Shown here one piece after another: positions 24,909-33,446 of a stretch of DNA of 64,000 nucleotides. This DNA comes from an uncultured Dyadobacter sp. (GTDB lineage Bacteria > Bacteroidota > Bacteroidia > Cytophagales > Spirosomataceae): the NCBI RefSeq assembly GCF_946482605.1, contig NZ_CAMLSE010000038.1, positions 11,964 through 75,963 on the forward strand, written 5' to 3'. The notes below the pieces were generated by a model. It made no database searches. It had not been told where the DNA came from and worked only from the letters and a program-made list of their open reading frames with translations. Position numbers and translations under genes: made by a program. Position 1 is the first letter of the stretch; the number at the start of each line of letters is the position of its first letter.

Positions 24909-27884
24909 CTACTGCTGCCCGCCGTACATATTAAATGCCGCCAGGTGTTTCTGGAATATCGCTTCGTACTTCTTCGCAGCGGCCTCTTGTTTCGCTTCCC
25001 GGCATTCCTGGACGATTACTTGCATTGTGTACAGGTAAACGCTTGTATCGCGGCGTCTGGTAGTGCCGTTATCCTTCGCCCACGTCAGCACCTCATCCGC
25101 ACGGGTCGCCATTGTCTCGGCAATTTCCAATGCTTTTTTGGTTTCACCCAGGTCAAACAACGGCCCGATAAAGTTAGCCGAGAACTGATCGTATGGAATG
25201 CTCTTATCCGGCATGGTAGCCAGAGAGCGCTCAATGGCTTTCTTAGCCTCATCCTTGCGACCATCCGCGATAAGCTGTCCTGTCAAACGCAGGAATGCAA
25301 TGCGCGCCGTTGCAACCGGAGATCCCAGGTAGGTATTGTCATAGTAGGTGTTCGGGTTATCGAGGTCACGCCAGAACATTTTCGTCATCATGTTGTTGTA
25401 CATCACATCCACGTTCACATAACCATCGCTTGCTCCCGGCACTTTCACGGGCAGTAAACGGTAAGCGTAGCCCTCGAGCTGCATGTACTCTTTCAGATTC
25501 AGATAGCTGGATCCACCGAGTGTCGAAGAGAAGTAGATGGGACGCTGCCAGTCGTTGGTCGCAATGATATCCAGCATGATCAGATCCGATTTATACAAAT
25601 CACCTTTTCCGATCGTCCAGCTAATCGAGTCGCTCACAAATGGGATCAGATCGCTTTTGATGATATTCATTTTCTTTACCGCATCTGCATTCACCGGCAG
25701 GAACAATACCGACGACGGCAGAATGGACGTCATATCCCCGCTGGTCAACGGAACCTGGATCGCCTTGTTCTCCTGCTTCACCAGTCCCAAATACTCTTTC
25801 AGGTTGATACCGCCTTTTACGCTCGGAATTTCATAGAAAGGAACGATGTCGTTCTTTCCGAATGCATAATTATTCTTATCCAATGAAATCGGCAGCGCCT
25901 CCGACTTGTAGGTGCGGCGCTTCATCTGATCGATATACCAGTCGGTTCCCAGCAAGCTGAGGTTACACACACGCACATCCGTACGGAAGCCTTCTACTTC
26001 CTGCACGTACCACAAGGGGAACGTATCGTTGTCACCACCTGTGAAAAGGATCGCATTCGGCGCGCAGGAGTTGAGGAGGTTTTTGGCAAAATCAACCGAG
26101 TGATAACGATGGTCCCTGTTGTGGTTATCCCATCCCTTGCTGCCCATCATCACCGGCACTACCAAGCCCAATGCAGTTGCGACACCGGCACGTGCCGTCC
26201 CGCTTTTCACAAACTTGCTGATGGCATCGGCTATCGCAATGACACCATATCCGATCCAGATACAGAAAATATAGAAAGATCCCACATAAATGTAGTCACG
26301 CTCACGCGGCTCGGTCGGTGGTGAGTTCAGGTAAACTACAAGGGCAACGCCGGTCAGCACAAACAGGAAGCCCAGAACGAGCAGGTCGCGTTTCTGACGG
26401 AAATACATCATCACCAGGCCAAATAAGCCCAGCAGGAATGGCAGCATGAAATAGTTGTCATGCGCCTTGTTGTTGGCGATCGGCTCCGGGTATTTTTTTG
26501 AAATGTCCCATGGCAGCATGTTGCCCGCTCCTTCCTCATCGCTTTCCCGGCCCACAAAATTCCAGAGGAAATAGCGCCAGTACATATGTCCTATCTGGTA
26601 CGAGAACATAAACGACAGGTTATGCCCCATGGTCGGCCGCTGACCCTCCGCCAGGCCGGTCAACTGCTGATACAGCTGGGGATGCCCTGCTTGCGTGCTG
26701 TACATACGAGGCAACAGCATATTGGCACCCGGCTCATATTCATATTCCGGACGGTAATCGTAAATCACATATTTCCCGTCCTGCTTGCGGTACATCGGCG
26801 CGCCGCGCTTCTGACTTACCGGACGCGATACGAACGATGGGCCATAAAGCAGTGGCCGGCTGCCATATTGTTCGCGTTTGAGATAAGAAACAAAGCTCAG
26901 TACATCATTAGGGTTGTTTTCGTTGATCGGCGGGTTATATTCTGCTCGCACAAGTACCATCAGGTAGCTTGCATAACCGATCAAAACAAACGCCAGAGAA
27001 AGCAGTCCTGTGTTCAGCAACACGTTTGCTTTCTTCTGCGAATAGCGGATACCCCATATCAATGCTCCGATAAAGAGGACAATAAAGAAGATCACACCGG
27101 ATTTAAAGGGTAATCCCAAAGTGTTCACAAAGAATATCTCGAACTTACCCGCGATGCTGGGAAGCCCAGGGATAATACCGGAGTTGATAATCCCGAGAAC
27201 GACCAGACCGCCAACGAAGGCAATAACTCCACCAAAAAAATTGATTTTCTGATATTTCTTAAAATAATAGACCAGTGCAAGCGCCGGGATCGTCACCAGG
27301 TTCAGCAAGTGAACGCCGATTGAGAGTCCGACCAGATAAGCGATCAGGATCAGCCAGCGGTTTTCCGCAGCAGGGTCCTGGATGCGCTCCCATTTAAAAA
27401 CAGCCCAGATGACGATGGCCGTGAAGAAAGAAGACATCCCGTAAACCTCCGCTTCCACAGCTGAAAACCAGAAGGAGTCGGACCAGGTGTAAGCCAGCGC
27501 ACCTACTATGCCGGCTCCCATCAAAAGAATGTTATCGGCGGAAGTAAGTTCTTCGTCGTTCTTGGCGATCAGCTTGCGGACCAATAAGGTAATTGTCCAG
27601 AACAAGAAAAGAATGGTAAATGCGCTGCTCAGCACGGATACCATGTTGATCCAGTAGGCTACGGTAGAAAGATCGCCAAATGAAAAAAGGGAAAAAAGCC
27701 TGCCTATCAGCAAAAAGAACGGAGCACCGGGAGGGTGAGGCACCTGTAACTTGAACGCACAGGCGATGAATTCGCCGCAATCCCAGAAACTGGCGGTTCG
27801 TTCGACGGTCAGGGCATATGTGAGGAATGCAATAGCAAAAACAATCCAACCCGTAAGGTTGTTAATACGGTTGAAACGGGTCAT
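24909..27884 (-). CDS. DUF2723 (GT117-like) multipass membrane protein
   Basis: 991 residues. The N-terminal two thirds are polytopic with a GT-C-like start: the first membrane segment is followed by FWDCGEFIACAF (acidic motif, about 33-44) and HPPGAPFF (about 50-57). Such acidic loop motifs are typical of glycosyltransferases using lipid-linked sugars. A soluble domain with ILFTGGDNDTFPLWYVQ follows, then a C-terminal helical, TPR-like part. DUF2723 proteins are common in Bacteroidota and are grouped with protein O-mannosyltransferase-like enzymes; the exact acceptor is not known to me. It is monocistronic with its own terminator. A role in envelope glycosylation is likely. Confidence 0.85.
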   Translation of the reverse strand: MTRFNRINNLTGWIVFAIAFLTYALTVERTASFWDCGEFIACAFKLQVPHPPGAPFFLLIGRLFSLFSFGDLSTVAYWINMVSVLSSAFTILFLFWTITLLVRKLIAKNDEELTSADNILLMGAGIVGALAYTWSDSFWFSAVEAEVYGMSSFFTAIVIWAVFKWERIQDPAAENRWLILIAYLVGLSIGVHLLNLVTIPALALVYYFKKYQKINFFGGVIAFVGGLVVLGIINSGIIPGLPSIAGKFEIFFVNTLGLPFKSGVIFFIVLFIGALIWGIRYSQKKANVLLNTGLLSLAFVLIGYASYLMVLVRAEYNPPINENNPNDVLSFVSYLKREQYGSRPLLYGPSFVSRPVSQKRGAPMYRKQDGKYVIYDYRPEYEYEPGANMLLPRMYSTQAGHPQLYQQLTGLAEGQRPTMGHNLSFMFSYQIGHMYWRYFLWNFVGRESDEEGAGNMLPWDISKKYPEPIANNKAHDNYFMLPFLLGLFGLVMMYFRQKRDLLVLGFLFVLTGVALVVYLNSPPTEPRERDYIYVGSFYIFCIWIGYGVIAIADAISKFVKSGTARAGVATALGLVVPVMMGSKGWDNHNRDHRYHSVDFAKNLLNSCAPNAILFTGGDNDTFPLWYVQEVEGFRTDVRVCNLSLLGTDWYIDQMKRRTYKSEALPISLDKNNYAFGKNDIVPFYEIPSVKGGINLKEYLGLVKQENKAIQVPLTSGDMTSILPSSVLFLPVNADAVKKMNIIKSDLIPFVSDSISWTIGKGDLYKSDLIMLDIIATNDWQRPIYFSSTLGGSSYLNLKEYMQLEGYAYRLLPVKVPGASDGYVNVDVMYNNMMTKMFWRDLDNPNTYYDNTYLGSPVATARIAFLRLTGQLIADGRKDEAKKAIERSLATMPDKSIPYDQFSANFIGPLFDLGETKKALEIAETMATRADEVLTWAKDNGTTRRRDTSVYLYTMQVIVQECREAKQEAAAKKYEAIFQKHLAAFNMYGGQQ

Positions 27885-28030
27885 CTGAAAGACGGTAAAT
27901 TTGAAAAGTTATATGCACAATGGGCAAAGATGGCGACTCTTTTTGAGCAGTTCTATCAATGATCGGCCAAAATTAGCAAAATTACCACAAGGGCAAGGGC
28001 TTTCGAATCTTAAAAAACGTTAAAGAAGAG

Positions 28031-28100
28031 CTGCCGGCTACTGGCCATCGGCAGTCGATTGCAGAGTTCTGAGAGCCAATCGCCGACAGCCGACTGCCGA
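28031..28100. repeat. REP-like GCCGAC palindromic element
   Basis: Directly after the stop of the ABC permease gene. TCGGCAGTCGATTG has its reverse complement split by a 10-bp insertion (CAATCG-CCGACAGCCG-ACTGCCGA), giving an imperfect hairpin. The core AGCCGACTGCCGA recurs in the element at 31,524-31,609. It may end the transcript or belong to a dispersed family. Confidence 0.6.
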
Positions 28101-28102
28101 GG

Positions 28103-29422
28103 TCACTTATAAAATATCCATTTGGCCAACTCCTTATACGACACCTTTTTGCCATACATCAGAATGCCCACCCGATAGATCCTCGCCGCGATCCAGGTGG
28201 TACCGATGAAGCCGAGCACCAGCAGTACCATCGACAGGGCAATTTCCCAGGCCGGCACGCCAAACGGAACGCGGACCATCATAATAATGGGTGAAGTGAA
28301 GGGAATAATGGATGTCCAGAATGCGAGCGTACCATCCGGGTCACGCAGTACAAACTGTGCAAAAACGAAGGAAAAAATAATGGGCAGCGTGATAGGGAGC
28401 ATAAACTGCTGCGTGTCCGCATCATTGTCCACCGCCGCACCCACCGCGCCGAACAATGCACTGTACAGCAGATATCCCCCCAGGTAATAAAACAAAAAGC
28501 AACCCACGATGAGGGGGATGTTCAGGCTGGCCACGGCACCGAGTACTTCGGCAACGGGATTGTCGACATTTCCGCCGGGGACACCCTGGTTAGGCATTTG
28601 TACCTTGTTCATCTCCTGCGCCATCTTGGCCGGATCTTTCGCCATTTTGCTTCCTAAAATGGCCGAAGTGGCGCTGGTCAACGCGGTGGTGAGTAAAATC
28701 CAGAGCACGAACTGCGTGAGGCCCACCAATGCTACGCCGATGATTTTGCCGAGCATTAATTGAAAAGGCTTTACGGATGAAATGATTACCTCCACGATCC
28801 GGCTGGTTTTTTCTTCTGTAATGCCCCGCATCACCTGTGTCCCGTAAATGAAAACCGACATATAAATCAGGAATGCGCAAATACCACCAATGATGGTGGC
28901 CGCACCGGAACTGCTCGTTTTTTCGCCCTCCTCGCTCAGGCTGATCGTCTCCGAGTTGATATTTACCCGCGAATCTTCCAGGATCTTATGGGTGATTCCC
29001 GCTTGTTCCAGCTTGATATCCTCGATCTGCTTCTCGATAACCTTTTCGATCTCCGATTTCAGGTCCATACTGACATTTTTGGCAGAATAGATACGCACGC
29101 CCTTAGGATGGTCGATTACATTGGCCGGAATATATACCAGTGCATTAGCATCACTGTTCTTAAAATTGACCTTCGCCGAGTCCAGACTGGTGTCGACATA
29201 GCTGAATTTCAGTGATTCGGAATCCTTAAATTCCTGTTTGAATAAACCGCTCTCGTCGAGTACCTGGACAGATTTGGTATCCACCGAACCCAGCGCTACC
29301 CATATTACCGTAGCATAGAAGCCCACAAAAAGAAGAGGGCCCAGCACAGTCATGATCAGGAATGATTTTTTCTTGACCCTGACCAGGTATTCTCTTTGGA
29401 TAACCAGAAATATGTTTCGCAT
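28103..29422 (-). CDS. ABC-2 type transporter permease (NatB-like)
   Basis: 439 residues. One N-terminal membrane segment (about 22-45) is followed by a large extracytoplasmic domain of about 130 residues, then five to six membrane segments, the layout of ABC-2 permeases of the NatB/ABC2_membrane_3 type. The helix-entry sequence TEEKTSRIVEVIISSVKPFQ with LMLGKIIG after it is characteristic of this group. The ATPase gene is 32 nt upstream in the same direction, so the two form one exporter. The substrate (ion, drug or lipid) cannot be told from sequence. Confidence 0.88.
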   Translation of the reverse strand: MRNIFLVIQREYLVRVKKKSFLIMTVLGPLLFVGFYATVIWVALGSVDTKSVQVLDESGLFKQEFKDSESLKFSYVDTSLDSAKVNFKNSDANALVYIPANVIDHPKGVRIYSAKNVSMDLKSEIEKVIEKQIEDIKLEQAGITHKILEDSRVNINSETISLSEEGEKTSSSGAATIIGGICAFLIYMSVFIYGTQVMRGITEEKTSRIVEVIISSVKPFQLMLGKIIGVALVGLTQFVLWILLTTALTSATSAILGSKMAKDPAKMAQEMNKVQMPNQGVPGGNVDNPVAEVLGAVASLNIPLIVGCFLFYYLGGYLLYSALFGAVGAAVDNDADTQQFMLPITLPIIFSFVFAQFVLRDPDGTLAFWTSIIPFTSPIIMMVRVPFGVPAWEIALSMVLLVLGFIGTTWIAARIYRVGILMYGKKVSYKELAKWIFYK

Positions 29423-29454
29423 AAGATTTTGATTAATAAGAGGAAACGGGATAC

Positions 29455-30369
29455 CTACGCTTCCGGTACTTCATTAACTGCCTTCATAAAAATATCGCTC
29501 ATGGTCGGGATATTCTCCCCGAACGCGCGGACTTCCACCTTCGACACCAAATTGAGCAGCAATGCATTGGAAGTAGCCTCACCATCCAGGTGAATGCTGG
29601 ACCGAAAGTAACCTTCTTCCAGCTCCTTTTGATCCAACACCTGATAAATACTGTCGAGCTCGTCGAGATAGCCCTTGTATTCTACGAAATAAGTATGTGT
29701 CTTGAACTGCTCCTTGATCTGCCGTTTCGGGCCGTCGAGCACTTTTCTGGATTTATGTATCAGCGCAATGTGATCGCAGAGCTCCTCAACGGTTTCCATG
29801 CGGTGGGTCGAGAATATAATGGTACTGCCTTTTTGCTTCAGTTCGAGGATTTCGTCCCGGATCAGATTTGCATTGATCGGGTCGAAACCGGAGAATGGCT
29901 CATCGAGGATGATCAGGTCCGGCTCATGCAGTACTGTCGAAACAAACTGTACTTTTTGCTGCATACCCTTCGAGAGATCAGCTATTGTTTTGTCCCACCA
30001 GGTTTTAATATCAAATTTAATGAACCAGGTTTTCAGCCTTTCCATGGCCTCCTGTTTTGAAAGCCCTTTAAGCTGCGCCAGGTAGAGCAGCTGCTCCCCC
30101 ACTTTCATCTTTTTGTACAAGCCCCGCTCTTCCGGCAGGTAACCGATCCTCGAAATGTGGTGGGAATTGAGAGGTACTCCATCGAAAAGTATCTCGCCGC
30201 TGTCGGGGCCGGTGATCTGGTTGATGATGCGGATCAAAGAAGTTTTACCGGCTCCGTTTGGCCCCAGCAGACCAAAAATGCAGCCCTTGGGAATGGAAAT
30301 ACTTACATTGTCCAAAGCGATATGATTGGAATATTCCTTCGTTACGTTCCTTACCTCAATGATGTTCAT
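29455..30369 (-). CDS. ABC transporter ATP-binding protein (NatA-like)
   Basis: 304 residues from the ATG that gives MNIIEVRNVTKEYSNHIALD; a longer frame upstream adds non-conserved residues. Walker A GPNGAGKT is at about 35-42, the signature LSKGMQQK at about 131-138 and Walker B LIILDEPF at about 151-158, followed by a switch His in FSTHRMETVEEL. A C-terminal extension of about 90 residues fits the DUF4162-type domain found in exporters of this class. It energises the permease encoded 32 nt downstream. Confidence 0.93.
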   Translation of the reverse strand: MNIIEVRNVTKEYSNHIALDNVSISIPKGCIFGLLGPNGAGKTSLIRIINQITGPDSGEILFDGVPLNSHHISRIGYLPEERGLYKKMKVGEQLLYLAQLKGLSKQEAMERLKTWFIKFDIKTWWDKTIADLSKGMQQKVQFVSTVLHEPDLIILDEPFSGFDPINANLIRDEILELKQKGSTIIFSTHRMETVEELCDHIALIHKSRKVLDGPKRQIKEQFKTHTYFVEYKGYLDELDSIYQVLDQKELEEGYFRSSIHLDGEATSNALLLNLVSKVEVRAFGENIPTMSDIFMKAVNEVPEA

Positions 30370-30473
30370 ACAATTCAAAACGGTATATACGCGCCAAATA
30401 TGCAAAGTATTTGTCAAGGCGATTGCCGCCGCAGGTACAAAAGTCTCTTTTGACTGACAAATGGCAAAAATAA

Positions 30474-30500
30474 AAAGCGGACGGATAACCCGCCCGCTTT
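30474..30500 (-). terminator. Intrinsic terminator
   Basis: AAAGCGGACGG pairs with CCGCCCGCTTT (one mismatch) across a 5-nt loop and is followed by TTTTTA on the minus strand, 23 nt after the stop of the small membrane protein gene. Confidence 0.75.
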
Positions 30501-30522
30501 CACGAAAAGATGCGATTAATAT

Positions 30523-30957
30523 TTAAGCGTATTTTTCCCGGATCTGGAACAACACCCAGAAACCGATCAGTCCGCCGATGATAAAACCTACAATGCTCAG
30601 TTGAATCAGATTACTCACCAGCCCGATCAGCAATGCGTAGTACAGCAGGTTCCATCCGGCTCTTTTGCGCGCTTTAAGGGGAGAAAAAGCCATTAGATAC
30701 ATAACGAGCGTCACGATACCCAATGCAATCCCCACGTAGAAATTAAAACCGATCCCAACCGAAGCTGCACCCATGCCGAGCACCGCTCCGCCAACGCCAA
30801 AGGCAGTCAGCAGGCCGAGGATACCCAGCACCGACAATACGAGGATAAAATAAGGACCGTACTGCACCAGGAATTCCTTGACGCTGTCGGAGAATGGAGG
30901 GAATTTTTGTAGGAAAATGGGTTCCAGTTCTTTTTCAAGAGGTAGTTTAGATTCCAT
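30523..30957 (-). CDS. Hypothetical four-helix membrane protein
   Basis: 144 residues. An amphipathic N-terminus (KFPPFSDSVKEFLVQYG) leads into a Gly/Leu-rich membrane hairpin (about 35-65), a third segment (about 70-90) and a last pair ending in GLIGFWVLFQIREKYA. No catalytic motif is seen and I do not recognise a named family. It has its own terminator, so it is probably a single-gene unit. Confidence 0.7.
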   Translation of the reverse strand: MESKLPLEKELEPIFLQKFPPFSDSVKEFLVQYGPYFILVLSVLGILGLLTAFGVGGAVLGMGAASVGIGFNFYVGIALGIVTLVMYLMAFSPLKARKRAGWNLLYYALLIGLVSNLIQLSIVGFIIGGLIGFWVLFQIREKYA

Positions 30958-31102
30958 AAAACGGGGATTTATTTGAGCTGAATTTCAATTAATTAATTTT
31001 TAAAACTAAAACAAAATTCAGGAACCCGGTCCCCACAACCTACTAAGCGTTCCAACTGTTTATTTAGCGGCCTCCAGTGTATTTTCCTCCAACTTCCGCA
31101 GA

Positions 31103-31507
31103 CTAATCTTCCGGATAGGGCACAAACACAAATCCCGAAAATTCACCGATCAATGCGAACAGACAGCAATACTCGTCAGCATTCTTATAGTTTTCAGTAA
31201 AAAGCAATACCGATTCTTCTCCGATCAGTTTCCTGTCCACAAACTCCTGCAGATACGACGCCTTGTAAACATACAAATTGGTCAGTTCGCTGGAATCGAT
31301 CAGCAGAGCACCCAGGTCCATGCTGTTGTTGGTGACGGCAAAAATAGGGTAGTCAGAAAACCCGCGCTTCCGGATCTGGTACGACGCTTCTTTAAGCTGA
31401 TCGGCTACCTTGATAAAATCCTGTGATATATTACCCATCAGTTTCTGATTCAAATCCGGCGAATTCGCATCATCCATCAAGGCATTTTCATTACTGTTGT
31501 TGATCAT
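31103..31507 (-). CDS. Conserved hypothetical cytoplasmic protein
   Basis: 134 residues, acidic, with no signal peptide or membrane segment. After a disordered N-terminus (about 1-22) it has helix-rich sequence (LMGNISQDFIKVADQLKEAS) followed by an alternating strand-helix part ending in CCLFALIGEFSGFVFVPYPE. No domain was recognised. It lies between a hypothetical membrane protein and alanine dehydrogenase, with a REP-like repeat upstream of its start, so context gives no clear role. Confidence 0.68.
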   Translation of the reverse strand: MINNSNENALMDDANSPDLNQKLMGNISQDFIKVADQLKEASYQIRKRGFSDYPIFAVTNNSMDLGALLIDSSELTNLYVYKASYLQEFVDRKLIGEESVLLFTENYKNADEYCCLFALIGEFSGFVFVPYPED

Positions 31508-31523
31508 GGTTTTTATTGACTTC

Positions 31524-31609
31524 GGCCGTCGGCTATTGGCAGTCGGCTTTGTTTTCCTTTAATTAAAACTTAAAAAGTGCGACAGCCGATAGCCGACTGC
31601 CGATAGCCC
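31524..31609. repeat. REP-like inverted repeat pair upstream of a hypothetical gene
   Basis: CGGCTATTGGCAGTCGGCT and AGCCGACTGCCGATAGCC are inverted copies with one mismatch, about 43 bp apart, filling the spacer between alanine dehydrogenase and the hypothetical gene. The core AGCCGACTGCCGA is the same as in the element at 28,031-28,100. It may act as a terminator for the alanine dehydrogenase transcript, whose stop codon lies at its edge. Confidence 0.65.
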
Positions 31610-32836
31610 CTACATTCTCGCCGCGAGTAACAATGTCAGGTCCTTGTAACGCATATTGAAACTCCTGGCGATGTGCGAGTTGGTGAGGGTTCCTTTATGA
31701 CAATATACTCCCTTCATAAACCACCGATTCGCATAAATCATTTCCTCGATGCCTCCGATCGTTCCGGTTTGCAGCAAAAACGGCAGAAAAACATTGCTAA
31801 GCGCCGTGCTCGCCGTATGCGCGACCCGTGAGGGAATGTTGGGAACACAGTAGTGGATCACATCATTATATTTGAATGTCGGATTTTTGTGGGTCGTCAT
31901 CCGGGATGTCTCAAAAGATCCGCCCTGATCGATGCTGACATCGATAATCACCGATCCCGGTTTCATTTGGGAAACCATGTCGCGTGTCACCACCATGGGG
32001 CTGAGTCCGTTCTCGGCACGCATCGTACCAATCACCACATCGGCCCTTCCGATGGCTTCCGCAAGCGTTTCGGAATCGATGATGGAGGTGTATAAGTTTT
32101 GCCCGATGGAGTACTTGAGTCTTTGCAGACGGTAAATATGTTTATCGAAAACCTTCACATCGGCGCCTACGCTCAATGCCGCGCGTGTGGCGTATTCGGC
32201 AACTGTACCCGCGCCCAGGATCACGATCTTGGTGGGCGGGACGCCGGTAATGCCGCCCAGGATAATGCCCCGGCCGCCATTGGGTGTCGAGAGATACTCG
32301 GCAGCGATGAGCAGCACCGTACTCCCGGCTATCTCACCCATTGCCCGGATGATCGGCTTCCCTCCTACTTTATCCTCGATCAGCTCATAACCTATGCCGG
32401 TGATTTTCATCTCATTGAGCTTCTCAAAATAACTCTTTTCCAGCGCAGGCAGGTTTAATGCGGAAATCAGCGTTGTGCCGGCCTTCACGAAACCAAACTC
32501 CTCTTCTACCAGCGGCTCCACTTTCAGTATGACATTGGCCTGGTAAACCTCCTTGGGGCTATGTACGATCTTCGCGCCAGCCTCACTGTATTCATGATCC
32601 GACAGGTTGGCTCCCTTACCGGCATCTTTTTCGACCCACACCTCGTGCCCGTTCCGGACCAGGATCGCTACCGCATCCGGTGTAAGCGCTATCCGGTTCT
32701 CCTGCAATGAAATTTCCCTGGGCAAACCAATATGCAGTGAATTCTGGTCCTTCCTGACCGCCATCAGCGATTCCTGCGGATACAGCACGGACTGTTTGGC
32801 AAGCTCTTCAAAACCGGTAATCTGAGGTTGTGCCAT
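31610..32836 (-). CDS. ald: Alanine dehydrogenase
   Basis: 408 residues. The enzyme interconverts L-alanine and pyruvate plus ammonia with NAD in the cytoplasm. The N-terminal domain carries the substrate-binding GLPREISLQENRIALTP (about 37-53), and the NAD-binding Rossmann fold has VILGAGTVAEYATRAA (about 203-218). The later VIIDVSIDQGGSFETS holds the conserved Asp region of the family. It is about 35 residues longer than typical enzymes, with an N-terminal extension (MAQPQITGFEELAKQ) of the kind found in Bacteroidota. tsaE lies 46 nt upstream in the same direction. Confidence 0.93.
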   Translation of the reverse strand: MAQPQITGFEELAKQSVLYPQESLMAVRKDQNSLHIGLPREISLQENRIALTPDAVAILVRNGHEVWVEKDAGKGANLSDHEYSEAGAKIVHSPKEVYQANVILKVEPLVEEEFGFVKAGTTLISALNLPALEKSYFEKLNEMKITGIGYELIEDKVGGKPIIRAMGEIAGSTVLLIAAEYLSTPNGGRGIILGGITGVPPTKIVILGAGTVAEYATRAALSVGADVKVFDKHIYRLQRLKYSIGQNLYTSIIDSETLAEAIGRADVVIGTMRAENGLSPMVVTRDMVSQMKPGSVIIDVSIDQGGSFETSRMTTHKNPTFKYNDVIHYCVPNIPSRVAHTASTALSNVFLPFLLQTGTIGGIEEMIYANRWFMKGVYCHKGTLTNSHIARSFNMRYKDLTLLLAARM

Positions 32837-32882
32837 TGAATAGCAAATGAAAGTGAAACTGTTACTGACTAATTGAGACCTC

Positions 32883-33314
32883 TTATACCTTGGTGACTTC
32901 CAATATTCTCATGCCACTTTCATCCGCAACGAGATGCAGCTGCATGTAGCTCAGGGGCCAGAGGTTCTCGATCTTCCCCGGCCATTCTACAAAACAGAAA
33001 TCGCCCGAATCGAGGTATTCCTCAACACCCATATCCAAGGCTTCCGTCTCGTCCTTAATCCTGTAAAAATCAAAATGATAGATGGTTTTCCCGCCTGCGT
33101 CATACTCGTTGACCAGAGAGAAAGTAGGGCTTTGAACGTGAGTTGTAACCCCAAGATATTTGCATAATGCAGTGATCAGCGTCGTCTTTCCGGCCCCCAT
33201 TGTTCCTTCAAACAGCCATACCGGGGTATCCGCACCAAGCCTTAGAAGTGCTTCGGAAACGCTTCCGAGCTCGTCGAGTTCTTTAAAATGAATGGTGGTG
33301 GGCTGTGCAATCAT
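32883..33314 (-). CDS. tsaE: tRNA threonylcarbamoyladenosine biosynthesis ATPase TsaE
   Basis: 143 residues from MIAQPTTIHF; a start five codons further upstream is also possible. TsaE is the ATPase partner of TsaB and TsaD in making t6A37 of ANN-decoding tRNAs. Walker A GTMGAGKTT is at about 36-44 and the family motif SPTFSLVNEY follows; HFDFYRI and FVEWPGKI are also typical. The length is normal. It is the first gene of a probable two-gene unit with ald, an association with no obvious functional link. Confidence 0.93.
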   Translation of the reverse strand: MIAQPTTIHFKELDELGSVSEALLRLGADTPVWLFEGTMGAGKTTLITALCKYLGVTTHVQSPTFSLVNEYDAGGKTIYHFDFYRIKDETEALDMGVEEYLDSGDFCFVEWPGKIENLWPLSYMQLHLVADESGMRILEVTKV

Positions 33315-33388
33315 GTTACAAAAATACACAATTTGGAAAAATCCGTGACAATTTTATAACCCGGACACATCCTTCCGATCGAAATAAA

Positions 33389-33422
33389 AAAGCCGGGGAG
33401 TACTGTCGCATCCCCCGGCTTT
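33389..33422 (-). terminator. Intrinsic terminator of the Tat-signal oxidoreductase gene
   Basis: AAAGCCGGGG pairs with CCCCGGCTTT across a 14-nt loop and is followed on the minus strand by TTTTTATTTC. It begins 25 nt after the stop codon. Confidence 0.82.
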
Positions 33423-33446
33423 GTGTATGATCAGGCTTGCCTGCCC

